A DNA stretch of 64,000 nt from an uncultured Lachnospiraceae bacterium. Its GTDB lineage: Bacteria > Bacillota > Clostridia > Lachnospirales > Lachnospiraceae. The notes below the pieces were generated by a model. It was not told where the DNA came from. It saw only the letters and a program-made list of their open reading frames with translations, and ran no database searches. The stretch covers positions 116,332 through 180,331 of the forward strand of contig CAJUDH010000004.1 of the NCBI GenBank assembly GCA_910584845.1, given 5' to 3'. Below are positions 53,590-61,982 of this stretch, one piece after another (within the stretch, counting starts at the first letter, position 1; each line of letters opens with the position of its first letter). A program made the position numbers and the translations under genes.

Positions 53590-54348
53590 ATGAAACTGAG
53601 AATAAGACGATTAATGCTGCTGCTGTGCGTGGCGGCGTGTTTCCTTTCCCTGTCCGCCTGCACTTCCCAGGAAACGGCCAAAGAAGAGCTGGACCCGTCC
53701 ATTTCCGCTGTCTTAGACGCCCAGACTGCGGCCTGGATGCAGGAGATTGTCAAATTGAATGCCGAGGAAGCAGAGCAGCAGGAAGCGGTTTTGGTTAAAA
53801 GAAGGCAAAACGCACTGGCTTCTGCTATCGCTTCCTGGAAAAGCGTAATGAAGGATACCGGAAATTTTGTAGAAACGGTTTCCACAAAATCCGAGGAGAC
53901 GGATGATGGGAATTATACTACCACAATAACGGCTACCTTTGACAAACGGCAAGTGGAAGTGAAAGCTTTTTACAGTATGGAAGGGGAACTGACTTCCCTG
54001 TCCTTCAGCCCGGAATACACGACTGCCGAGAAAATGTCCAAGGCACTGATGAACACCGTCATGGGTATGGGCACAGTGTTCCTGGTATTGATTTTCATTT
54101 GCCTGATTATCAGCTGCTTTAAATTCATCAATGTGTTTGGCAGCAAAGGAAAAACGGCCCCTGTGCCTGCCGCTCCTGTGGCGGCGGCCCCCGCACCTGT
54201 GGCAGAGGCGGAAGAAGGGCTGGCAGACGACCTGGAGCTGGTAGCGGTTATTACGGCGGCCATTGCGGCGGCTACCGGTTCGTCAAGCGACGGCCTGGTG
54301 GTGCGTTCCATTAAACGTAAAGCCGGCGCCAAGTGGAAAAGAGCATAA
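53590..54348 (+). CDS. OadG-family subunit with lipoprotein-type N-terminus
   Basis: A 252-residue protein. Residues 1-24 are a signal with lipobox LSAC (Cys24), followed by an extracytoplasmic region to about 150, one transmembrane helix (about 155-178), and an Ala/Pro-rich cytosolic tail ending in a short domain ITAAIAAATG...VVRSIKRK. The helix-tail part is an OAD_gamma-like small subunit that holds the carboxyltransferase to the membrane pump. Known gamma subunits are only about 80-100 residues; the lipoprotein-like outer domain is an addition. Start ATG 53590 has GAGGTGA 7 bases upstream; GTG 53584 is too close. Confidence 0.8.
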   Translation: MKLRIRRLMLLLCVAACFLSLSACTSQETAKEELDPSISAVLDAQTAAWMQEIVKLNAEEAEQQEAVLVKRRQNALASAIASWKSVMKDTGNFVETVSTKSEETDDGNYTTTITATFDKRQVEVKAFYSMEGELTSLSFSPEYTTAEKMSKALMNTVMGMGTVFLVLIFICLIISCFKFINVFGSKGKTAPVPAAPVAAAPAPVAEAEEGLADDLELVAVITAAIAAATGSSSDGLVVRSIKRKAGAKWKRA

Positions 54349-54369
54349 ACGAATAGGAGGATTCTTATC

Positions 54370-54738
54370 ATGAAAAATTATACAATTACGGTAAATGGCA
54401 ACGTCTATGAAGTGACGGTGGAAGAAGGCGCTTCTACTGGCGCAGCCCCCGCACCCGCGGCCCCCAAGGCAGTCCCGAAAGCAGCCCCCAAGGCCGCAGC
54501 CCCGGTCCAGGCCGGCCAGGCCGGTTCCGTGCAGGTGAGCGCCCCCATGCCGGGAAAGATCCTCGCCGTGAAGGCTTCCGTGGGACAGGCCTTGAAGAAA
54601 GGTGACGTAATTATGGTTTTGGAAGCCATGAAGATGGAAAACGACATTGTGGCGCCTCAGGACGGGGCTGTCGCCAGCATCAATGTGGCGGTGGGCGATT
54701 CCGTGGAACCGGGAGCAACCTTGGCCACCATGAACTGA
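54370..54738 (+). CDS. Biotin carboxyl carrier subunit
   Basis: A 122-residue biotin carrier protein with an N-terminal MKNYTITVNGNVYEVTVEE segment, an Ala/Pro hinge (about 22-50), and a C-terminal biotinyl domain with EAMKMEN at 85-91; Lys88 is the biotinylation site. It ferries the carboxyl group from the carboxyltransferases to the membrane beta subunit. AGGAGG precedes the start. Confidence 0.95.
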   Translation: MKNYTITVNGNVYEVTVEEGASTGAAPAPAAPKAVPKAAPKAAAPVQAGQAGSVQVSAPMPGKILAVKASVGQALKKGDVIMVLEAMKMENDIVAPQDGAVASINVAVGDSVEPGATLATMN

Positions 54739-54775
54739 TCTGCTGACTAATCAAATTCCACATGGAGGGATTAAA

Positions 54776-55924
54776 ATGGATTATATTGCAACAACAATGT
54801 CTAATCTTCTTCAGCAGACAGCATTTTGCAACCTGACCTTAGGCAATTTTGCCATGATCGCCGTGGCATTGTTTTTCCTGCTGCTTGCAATCAAATATGG
54901 CTTTGAACCGCTTCTTCTGGTTCCCATTGCCTTTGGTATGCTGCTTGTCAATATCTATCCGGATATTATGGCAAAGCCTGAAGATATGTCGAATGGCGTG
55001 GGCGGACTGCTGCACTACTTCTTTTTACTGGACGAGTGGAGTATCCTTCCGTCCCTGATTTTCATGGGCGTCGGCGCGATGACCGATTTCGGCCCGCTGA
55101 TTGCCAACCCGAAGAGTTTCCTGCTGGGCGCTGCGGCCCAGTTCGGTATTTACGCTGCGTATTTTATGGCAATTTTTATGGGGTTCAATGACAAGGCCGC
55201 TGCCGCCATTTCCATTATCGGCGGCGCAGACGGCCCCACCTCCATTTTCCTGGCAGGCAAATTGGGGCAGACGGAATTTATGGGGCCCATTGCCGTGGCC
55301 GCTTATTCTTACATGGCCCTGGTGCCTATAATCCAGCCGCCGATTATGAAGCTGATGACAACGGAAGCGGAGCGCAAGATCAAGATGGAGCAGCTGCGCC
55401 CGGTTTCTAAGCTGGAAAAGATTTTGTTCCCCATTATCGTCAGTATCGTAGTCTGCCTGATCCTGCCTACCACGGCCCCCCTTGTGGGCATGCTGATGCT
55501 GGGCAACCTGTTTCGGGAGTCCGGTGTGGTAAAACAGCTTCAGGAGACGGCCAGCAACGCATTGATGTACATTGTGGTTATTTTGCTGGGCACTTCCGTG
55601 GGCGCCAGCACCAGCGCAGAGGCCTTTTTGAAGGGGACTACGCTGCAGATCGTGGCCCTTGGCCTGATTGCCTTTGCTTTCGGCACTGCGGCCGGCGTGT
55701 TCTTTGGTAAGGTTATGTGTAAAGTTACCGGCGGAAAGGTGAATCCGCTTATCGGCTCTGCCGGCGTGTCGGCCGTGCCTATGGCCGCCCGGGTTTCCCA
55801 GAAGGTCGGCGCGGAATCTGACCCCACCAATTTCCTGCTTATGCATGCCATGGGCCCCAACGTAGCCGGCGTTATCGGCACAGCCGTGGCGGCCGGAACC
55901 TTCATGGCCATCTTCGGCGTGTAA
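54776..55924 (+). CDS. Na+-translocating decarboxylase beta subunit
   Basis: A 382-residue multi-pass membrane subunit (OadB/MmdB family) that decarboxylates carboxybiotin and pumps Na+ outward. Conserved features: LIFMGVGAMTDFGPLIANP near residue 95, AISIIGGADGPTSIFLA near 143 with the key Asp of GGADGPT, and GSAGVSAVPMAARVSQ near 325. It is common to oxaloacetate, methylmalonyl-CoA and malonate pumps, so the substrate depends on its carboxyltransferase partners. It starts 37 bases after the biotin gene. Confidence 0.93.
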   Translation: MDYIATTMSNLLQQTAFCNLTLGNFAMIAVALFFLLLAIKYGFEPLLLVPIAFGMLLVNIYPDIMAKPEDMSNGVGGLLHYFFLLDEWSILPSLIFMGVGAMTDFGPLIANPKSFLLGAAAQFGIYAAYFMAIFMGFNDKAAAAISIIGGADGPTSIFLAGKLGQTEFMGPIAVAAYSYMALVPIIQPPIMKLMTTEAERKIKMEQLRPVSKLEKILFPIIVSIVVCLILPTTAPLVGMLMLGNLFRESGVVKQLQETASNALMYIVVILLGTSVGASTSAEAFLKGTTLQIVALGLIAFAFGTAAGVFFGKVMCKVTGGKVNPLIGSAGVSAVPMAARVSQKVGAESDPTNFLLMHAMGPNVAGVIGTAVAAGTFMAIFGV

Positions 55925-55979
55925 GTTATCCCGCTTGCGAATAGACAGAGCGATTGAATAGTTTAGGAGGTAATAGAGA

Positions 55980-57389
55980 ATGGCAGTAGAAAAAAAGCCG
56001 GTTAAGATTGTGGAAACCGTCCTGCGCGACGCACACCAATCTTTAATCGCAACCAGAATGAGCACCGAGCAGATGCTGCCCATCATCGAGAAGATGGACC
56101 AGATTGGCTATTACGCAGTGGAATGCTGGGGCGGAGCTACCTTTGACGCTTCTTTGCGTTTCCTGAAGGAAGACCCGTGGGAAAGGCTGAGGAAATTAAA
56201 AGCAGGCTTTAAAAATACGAAGCTGCAGATGTTGTTCCGCGGGCAGAATATCTTGGGCTACAACCATTATGCAGATGATGTGGTGGAATATTTTGTACAG
56301 AAGTCCGTGGCCAACGGCATAGATATTATCCGTATTTTTGACTGCCTTAACGACCTGCGCAACCTGCAGACCGCCGTAAAGGCAGCCAACAAGGAGAACG
56401 CCCATGCGCAGATTGCACTGTGCTATACCTTGGGTGACGCCTACACCCTGGATTATTGGAAAGATATTGCCAAGAGGATTGAGGACATGGGGGCCGATTC
56501 CATCTGTATCAAGGACATGGCCGGCCTGCTGACCCCTTATGCGGCCCAGGAACTGGTTACCGCATTGAAGCAGTCCACTTCCCTGCCCATTGACCTGCAT
56601 ACCCACTATACTTCAGGGGTGGCTTCCATGACCTACTTAAAAGCAGTGGAGTCCGGCTGCGACATCATTGACACAGCCATGTCCCCCCTGGCTTTGGGGA
56701 CCAGCCAGCCGGCTACGGAAGTATTGGTGGAGACATTCCGGGGAACGCCCTTTGATACCGGCCTGGATCAGGTAAAGCTTGCGGAGATTGCCGACTACTT
56801 TGCCCCGATCCGGGAGGAATGCTTAAAGAGCGGCCTTTTGAACCCGAAAGTATTGGGCGTCAATATCAAGACCTTACAGTACCAGGTGCCGGGCGGCATG
56901 TTGTCTAACCTGGTATCCCAGCTGAAAGAGGCAGGCAAGGAAGACAAGTACCGGGAAGTCCTGGAAGAGATCCCGCGGGTGCGTAAGGACTTTGGGGAAC
57001 CGCCGCTGGTTACCCCGTCCTCCCAGATCGTCGGTACACAGGCCGTGATGAACGTGATTGCCGGGGAACGCTATAAAATGGTCCCCAAAGAATCCAAAAA
57101 GATCATGCTTGGCGAATTTGGCCAGACGGTGAAGCCTTTCAACCCAGAAGTGCAGAAGAAGATAATTGGCGAAGAGACCCCCATTACCTGCCGCCCGGCA
57201 GACCTGATTCCCCCGCAGCTTCCTCAGTTTGAGAAGGAATGCGCCCGGTGGAAACAGCAGGATGAGGATGTGTTGTCTTATGCTTTGTTCCCCAAGGTTG
57301 CGGAAGAATTTTTCAAATATAGGGAAGCCCAGCAGACAAAGGTAGACGCGGCCGTGGCCGACACTGCCAGCAAGGCATATCCCGTGTAA
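55980..57389 (+). CDS. Oxaloacetate decarboxylase alpha-type carboxyltransferase (5S-like), without biotin domain
   Basis: A 469-residue HMG-like TIM-barrel carboxyltransferase. ETVLRDAHQSLIATRMS is at residues 11-27, ECWGGATFDASLRF near 39, KDMAGLLTPYAA near 179, and DLHTHYTSG near 203. It lacks the C-terminal biotin domain of full OadA (about 590), so it must use the separate carrier at 54370. It corresponds to transcarboxylase 5S or PycB-like subunits acting on oxaloacetate/pyruvate. AGGAGG precedes ATG; a terminator follows. Confidence 0.92.
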   Translation: MAVEKKPVKIVETVLRDAHQSLIATRMSTEQMLPIIEKMDQIGYYAVECWGGATFDASLRFLKEDPWERLRKLKAGFKNTKLQMLFRGQNILGYNHYADDVVEYFVQKSVANGIDIIRIFDCLNDLRNLQTAVKAANKENAHAQIALCYTLGDAYTLDYWKDIAKRIEDMGADSICIKDMAGLLTPYAAQELVTALKQSTSLPIDLHTHYTSGVASMTYLKAVESGCDIIDTAMSPLALGTSQPATEVLVETFRGTPFDTGLDQVKLAEIADYFAPIREECLKSGLLNPKVLGVNIKTLQYQVPGGMLSNLVSQLKEAGKEDKYREVLEEIPRVRKDFGEPPLVTPSSQIVGTQAVMNVIAGERYKMVPKESKKIMLGEFGQTVKPFNPEVQKKIIGEETPITCRPADLIPPQLPQFEKECARWKQQDEDVLSYALFPKVAEEFFKYREAQQTKVDAAVADTASKAYPV

Positions 57390-57401
57390 AATAAGGATAA
57401 G

Positions 57402-57436
57402 TAGGGATCCTGCTATGCAGGGTTCCTATTTATTTG
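57402..57436 (+). terminator. Terminator of the decarboxylase cluster
   Basis: A 12-base stem (57402-57413 with 57417-57428, two G-T pairs), loop TAT, then TTTATTTGTT. Confidence 0.78.
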
Positions 57437-57487
57437 TTAAACCTTTCTTACAAATCATTCCAAAAGTATGAACTTTTTTGGATTTTA

Positions 57488-57517
57488 TTGACATATGGCA
57501 CATTTTGTCATTATAAT
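57488..57517 (+). promoter_or_regulatory. Strong sigma-A promoter for the SH3/glucosaminidase-like gene
   Basis: TTGACA (57488-57493), 18-base spacer, TATAAT (57512-57517). Confidence 0.82.
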
Positions 57518-57626
57518 ATAGCTTATTGGCCGGGGCCTTGTTTCTGGTTTAGGCGGTTCCGGTAACAGTTTTGGGAAAAGGGCGGGTTTGACCGTATTTA
57601 CTTCAGAAAGGCATCGGGGGTTATAC

Positions 57627-59831
57627 ATGAAACGACAACCAGGAAAAAGGGTGGCAGCCCTGCTGCTGGCGCTGGCTCTTGCCGCGTCAACGTCTTTTGC
57701 CGTGCCGGCGCCGGTCCGGCAGGTTTACGCTTATACGGAACGGGCGGCCACCGTCAATGCTTCTACTTTAAATGTGCGCAGCGGCCCAGGTACTTCTTAT
57801 CCGCAGGTGGGAAGCCTATCCAAAGGGACGGCCCTTACGGTAATAAACGAAGTGTCCGGACCGAACGGCAGTGTATGGTATCAGGTGCGGTTTTCCGGAG
57901 GGGGAGGGCCGTCTACGGGATATGTGTTAGGTACATATGTGCGTTTCCCGGTGGTGTATAATTATGATTCGGATTTTGAGTCCTACCTGGCGGCCCAGGG
58001 GTTTCCGGAAAGCTACAGGGAAAGCCTACGGCAGCTTCATGCCAGATACCCTAAATGGATCTTCCAGGCCCAACATACAGGGCTGGACTGGAACACGGCT
58101 ATACAAAATGAAAGCATGATCCCCCGCAGCCTGATCCATACCAGCAGCATATCTTCCTATAAATCCACGGCAGACGGGGCCTACAACTGGGATAACGGTA
58201 CTTGGACCGGTTTTGACGGCAGCAGCTGGGTAGCGGCTTCCGAGGAGATTTTACAGTATTATATGGATCCTCGGAATTTTTTGGATGAAGTATATATTTT
58301 TCAGTTTATGAACCACAAGTATGACCCGGCTACCCAAACGAGGGAAGGTCTGCAGGAATTGGTGAAAGGCACTTTTTTGGAAGGGAGTGTGCCGTCGGAC
58401 GGTTCGGCAGGAAATTGGGACGGCGGCCAAGGTTCGGGCAGCCACACTGCCCCGGCAGAAAATCCGGGAGGCACCCCGGGCCCTTCCACCGGCGTGATTA
58501 CGTCTCCCGGGACAGGTGCGGGGTCCGGCGGCCCCGGGGCAGGAAAAAACGGCGGCCCGGGCTCTGCCCAAGATTCAGAGGTAAGGCTTAGGGCGCCCCA
58601 GGCCTCCATCAGCAAACATGAGGCAGGAAGGGTAGCTTCTTCCGTGAGGGTAGGCGTAAAGCCGGGGCAAGGCGGGGCCGCAACACAGGACCCTGGGTCA
58701 TCCGGCCCTTCAGGGGGGGCATCCCCATCTCCTGTGGTCACTTCCAACAACGGGGCATCCTCCCCGACAGCAAGGCCCCAGGGCGGTACGCCTTCTTCTC
58801 CGGGGGGAAGCCCTTCCCCTTCGGGGAACGTGCCGTCGTCGCCGGTGGGCCCTTCGTCGCCGGTGGGCCCTTCGTCGCCGGCGGCGGATCCGGAAAACGG
58901 CGGGTCGGCATCAACGGTTTCCTATGTGGATATACTATTAAAAGCAGCAGAGGTTTCGGGGGTTAGCCCTTATGTGCTGGCATCCATGATTATTCAGGAA
59001 CAGGGCTCCAACGGTAGGGGAAATTCAATCACCGGGACCAACTCGGCTTACCCGGGCTATTATAATTATTTCAACGTGGGGGCATATGCCGCCAACGGTA
59101 TGGGCGCTGTTGAGAGGGGATTGTGGTATGCTTCCCAATCCGGCAATTATGGGAGGCCTTGGAACAGCCCGGAAAAGTCCATCTTGGGCGGGGCACAGTT
59201 TTATGGGGAAAACTATGTCAAAGCAGGGCAGGATACCTTTTATTTGAAAAAATATAACGTCCAGGGGGACAACCTGTACAACCATCAATATATGACCAAT
59301 GTGGACGGGGCGGCTTCAGAGGGGTCCATTTTTGCAGAAAGCTACTCTTCCAAGCTCAATTCCATGTCTTTGGTTTTTAAAATACCTGTTTACGGGGGGA
59401 TGCCAGACGCCCCCTGCGCCAAGCCTACGGGAGACGGAAGCCCCAATAACAAATTGAAAGGGCTGGCAATCGAAGGGTTTTCCATGACACCTACCTTTAG
59501 CCGGGATACTTATTCTTATGATGTGATTGTGGACAATTCGGTAGGCATGGTATCGGTGCAGGCCCAGGCGATTGATTCGGCGGCAACCGTCAGCGGGACA
59601 GGCATGGTCCAGCTGGCAAGCGGCAGCAACGAGATCCGGATCCGGGTGCGTGCGCAGAACGGGACGGAACGGGATTACCTGATTCACATTGTCCGCCAGG
59701 GAGGCGGCGTTTATGACGGCGGCTCTGGCGGCAGCCCTGGCGGCGTACAGGGGCCGGGGGGCGGGCCAGGGGGCCAGACGGGCACTCCGGCTAATCCGGG
59801 GGGGAGCAACGTGATCGTGATTACCCCGTAA
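57627..59831 (+). CDS. Secreted SH3b / glucosaminidase-like / cadherin-like cell-wall protein
   Basis: A 734-residue exported protein. Signal peptide (about 1-38), bacterial SH3 domain (about 42-105; TLNVRSGPGTSYPQVGSL), then a 140-residue helical segment (FESYLAAQGFPESYRESL). A disordered Gly/Pro/Ser region of about 190 residues (250-425) with tandem SSPVGP units precedes a glucosaminidase-like domain (VLASMIIQEQG near 445, YYNYFNVGA near 475). A cadherin-like beta-sandwich (LKGLAIEG...TFSRDTYSYDV, about 605-690) and a Gly/Pro tail end it. It probably cuts glycan strands; no LPXTG anchor. Start ATG 57627 follows GGGGG. The next gene carries a related cadherin-like domain. Confidence 0.85.
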   Translation: MKRQPGKRVAALLLALALAASTSFAVPAPVRQVYAYTERAATVNASTLNVRSGPGTSYPQVGSLSKGTALTVINEVSGPNGSVWYQVRFSGGGGPSTGYVLGTYVRFPVVYNYDSDFESYLAAQGFPESYRESLRQLHARYPKWIFQAQHTGLDWNTAIQNESMIPRSLIHTSSISSYKSTADGAYNWDNGTWTGFDGSSWVAASEEILQYYMDPRNFLDEVYIFQFMNHKYDPATQTREGLQELVKGTFLEGSVPSDGSAGNWDGGQGSGSHTAPAENPGGTPGPSTGVITSPGTGAGSGGPGAGKNGGPGSAQDSEVRLRAPQASISKHEAGRVASSVRVGVKPGQGGAATQDPGSSGPSGGASPSPVVTSNNGASSPTARPQGGTPSSPGGSPSPSGNVPSSPVGPSSPVGPSSPAADPENGGSASTVSYVDILLKAAEVSGVSPYVLASMIIQEQGSNGRGNSITGTNSAYPGYYNYFNVGAYAANGMGAVERGLWYASQSGNYGRPWNSPEKSILGGAQFYGENYVKAGQDTFYLKKYNVQGDNLYNHQYMTNVDGAASEGSIFAESYSSKLNSMSLVFKIPVYGGMPDAPCAKPTGDGSPNNKLKGLAIEGFSMTPTFSRDTYSYDVIVDNSVGMVSVQAQAIDSAATVSGTGMVQLASGSNEIRIRVRAQNGTERDYLIHIVRQGGGVYDGGSGGSPGGVQGPGGGPGGQTGTPANPGGSNVIVITP

Positions 59832-59891
59832 GCAATGTGGATCCACTCACTATGATACAACGGCGGTAGCCGGTAAAAATTAGGAGAGACT

Positions 59892-61457
59892 ATGATTAGA
59901 CTTGTGAAAAAATCCATGCGCAGGCTGTTGGCAGTGATGTTGATGGCAATGGCCTTTGCCTTTGAGAGTTTTGCGGCGAATGCCAAAATTTCTTTTTCGG
60001 ACCCTTCTGTCAAAGTGGGGGAAGAAGTCAAGGTTACCATGAAGTTTACTTGTACCAGTGGCGATGTGTTGGGCGATACCAATGTAATGTTGGACTATGA
60101 CGCAACCATGCTGGAATTTATTAATGAAACAGAAAATGTTGACGGAGGGACGGGGAAAATCCGGGTCAGAAGTTTTCCGGGCGTTACGGAAGCCGTTACC
60201 GAATTACGTTTCAAGGCCCTGCGCGCAGGCACGGCCACGATTACCGTGGCAAGCTGGGACGGATATGACAATAATGGCCAGAGGCTGAATATGGAAAGGC
60301 AGGGTACTTCCACGATTACGGTTGAGGGGGTCGCCACTTCTTCCAGTGATGCCACCCTCCAAAATTTGACGGTTTCCCCAGGGGCGCTTACGCCGGCGTT
60401 CACCCCATCTACGGAAAACTATACGGTGACGGTAGGGCTGGACGCAGAAAGGCTTACCGTGGACGCCCAGCCAAACAACAGCAATGCAAAAGTGGAGCGG
60501 GAAGGCGGGGACAGCCTGCAGGAAGGGGAAAACACCGTCGTTTGCCGGGTCGTTGCTGAAGACGGGTCTACCACCAAAAACTATACGATTACCGTAAACA
60601 AAATAGCCGGGGGTGAAACCGCAGGCTCTTTCGAAGGCGGCGGACAGGCTACGGCGGCAGCGGAACCGGAAGTCCTGGCAGAATTGACTTCCCTGGCGAA
60701 AAAACTGCAGATCCTTAGCCTGCCTGCAGGCGTAGAAGTCCCGGAAGGGCTTAAGGAGAGCGGCATTACCATAAGTGATACAAAAGTGACCGGATGGATT
60801 CCGGAAGGGGACGTAGAGGCTCCTTATTGCGTATTTTATGGCGTAAATGACAATGGCATCCAGGATTTCTACCGTTATGACCGGCGGGACAAGACCATCC
60901 AGCGGTATTTTGACAATGCCAATAAACTGGACCCTTCCATTTTAGAAGCCGGGGAAAAATACAATGAACTGGTAGGGGAATACAACAAGCTAAGGCTCAT
61001 CGCCATGGGGGGTATCAGCGGCCTGGCCCTGCTGTCTGTAATCCTGCTTGCCCTGTTGCTGCTGTCTAGGCGTGGGCGCCCTGAAAAAGGCAGCGGGCGT
61101 GAAGGGCGGGGGAAATCTTCCCAATGGCCTGAGGAAAAGGCAGGAGGCCATACCCGGACAAGAAATGACGGGAGGTTGACAAAGGAAGAGCGTTACATGC
61201 GGGGGGAAAGCGACGATTTTGAGGAAGAGGACGAAGAGGGGTTCCCATCGGAAGCATATCAGCCGGATCCGGCCCCGGCCAGAAGGGAAGCTGCCCGCCG
61301 TCCCCAGCGCCCGGCGATAGAAGAACCGGCGGGCAAAGGGGACGGGCCGTCAGGAAAGGGTGGCATGGCCCCTTCCCGGGCCCCGTCTCCACAAAAGGCC
61401 GGCGGACCGGAAGAATTCGACGATTTTGAGATATTTGATTTGGATGAAGATCATTAA
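59892..61457 (+). CDS. Cohesin-like plus cadherin-like membrane protein with acidic cytosolic tail
   Basis: A 521-residue protein. Signal peptide (1-29), a cohesin-like beta domain (about 30-150; ISFSDPSVKVGEEVKVTMKF, later ELRFKALRAGTATITV), a cadherin-like sandwich (about 155-238; LQNLTVSPGALTPAFTPSTE), a further outer region, one transmembrane helix (about 373-393), and a long disordered cytosolic tail rich in R, G, E and D ending FDDFEIFDLDEDH. No dockerin or glycosidase is present, so a cellulosome role is not supported. It more likely links the wall to the cytoplasm. It is cotranscribable with the wall hydrolase 60 bases upstream. Confidence 0.82.
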   Translation: MIRLVKKSMRRLLAVMLMAMAFAFESFAANAKISFSDPSVKVGEEVKVTMKFTCTSGDVLGDTNVMLDYDATMLEFINETENVDGGTGKIRVRSFPGVTEAVTELRFKALRAGTATITVASWDGYDNNGQRLNMERQGTSTITVEGVATSSSDATLQNLTVSPGALTPAFTPSTENYTVTVGLDAERLTVDAQPNNSNAKVEREGGDSLQEGENTVVCRVVAEDGSTTKNYTITVNKIAGGETAGSFEGGGQATAAAEPEVLAELTSLAKKLQILSLPAGVEVPEGLKESGITISDTKVTGWIPEGDVEAPYCVFYGVNDNGIQDFYRYDRRDKTIQRYFDNANKLDPSILEAGEKYNELVGEYNKLRLIAMGGISGLALLSVILLALLLLSRRGRPEKGSGREGRGKSSQWPEEKAGGHTRTRNDGRLTKEERYMRGESDDFEEEDEEGFPSEAYQPDPAPARREAARRPQRPAIEEPAGKGDGPSGKGGMAPSRAPSPQKAGGPEEFDDFEIFDLDEDH

Positions 61458-61480
61458 GCAGTAAATGGAAACGGGATTAT

Positions 61481-61514
61481 AAAGCGGCGTATTGACTTCG
61501 CCGCTTTCCTGTTT
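61481..61514 (+). terminator. Terminator after the cohesin-like gene, overlapping the next promoter
   Basis: AAAGCGGCG (61481-61489) pairs with CGCCGCTTT (61499-61507), followed by CCTGTTTTA. The loop and right arm contain the -35 box of the next promoter. Confidence 0.65.
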
Positions 61515-61520
61515 TATAAT
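61492..61520 (+). promoter_or_regulatory. Promoter of the gntR-mcsA-mcsB-clpC operon
   Basis: TTGACT (61492-61497), 17 bases, TATAAT (61515-61520), 54 bases before the gntR start. Confidence 0.82.
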
Positions 61521-61541
61521 TGTTATATTATCTGTATAACA
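61521..61541. promoter_or_regulatory. Candidate GntR operator at the transcription start
   Basis: TGTTATA (61521-61527) and TATAACA (61535-61541) form a perfect 7-base dyad around 7 bases. It sits directly after the -10 box, where a bound repressor would block initiation; autoregulation by the first gene is likely. Confidence 0.65.
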
Positions 61542-61574
61542 GTTTGAGAGACAAAGGAAGGTGGGGAAGGCAAT

Positions 61575-61958
61575 ATGGTTCTAACCATAGATTTTGAAAG
61601 TGACGAAGCCATTTACATACAGCTTCGGAATCAAATCATTATCGGGATCGCCGCCGACCGGATCCGGGAGGGGGATTCCTTGCCGTCGGTGCGGCAATTG
61701 GCTGACCACATTGGAATTAACATGCATACGGTAAACAAAGCATATTCTGTATTGAAACAGGAGGGTTTTATTAAACTGGACCGCAGGCGCGGGGCGGTAA
61801 TTGCCCTCGATGTGGATAAATTGCGTGCCATGGAGGAACTGCAAAAGGAGATGGCGGTGATCTTGGCGAGGGCGATCTGCAAAAGGGTCAGCCGCCAGGA
61901 GGTCTATGCCCTGGTGGACGAAATTTATGATTATTATGCCGGAAACTGCAAAGAATAA
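61575..61958 (+). CDS. GntR-family regulator, YtrA-like (short)
   Basis: A 127-residue GntR-type repressor. The winged helix is at about 10-78 (IYIQLRNQIIIGI, LPSVRQLADHIGINMHTVNKAY), with only a short helical C-terminal part, as in the YtrA subfamily. It is the first gene of an operon with mcsA, mcsB and clpC, in the slot usually taken by ctsR. The dyad at 61521-61541 is its probable operator. Ligand or stress signal is unknown. Ribosome site AAAGGAAGGTGGGG. Confidence 0.88.
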   Translation: MVLTIDFESDEAIYIQLRNQIIIGIAADRIREGDSLPSVRQLADHIGINMHTVNKAYSVLKQEGFIKLDRRRGAVIALDVDKLRAMEELQKEMAVILARAICKRVSRQEVYALVDEIYDYYAGNCKE

Positions 61959-61982
61959 GGAAAAGACCAATGGAGGATTATT

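Noticed and set aside
59892..61457. Cellulosome scaffold, from the cohesin-like domain
   Set aside because: Only one cohesin-like domain, no dockerin-bearing or cellulase gene in the window, and a transmembrane helix with cytosolic tail.
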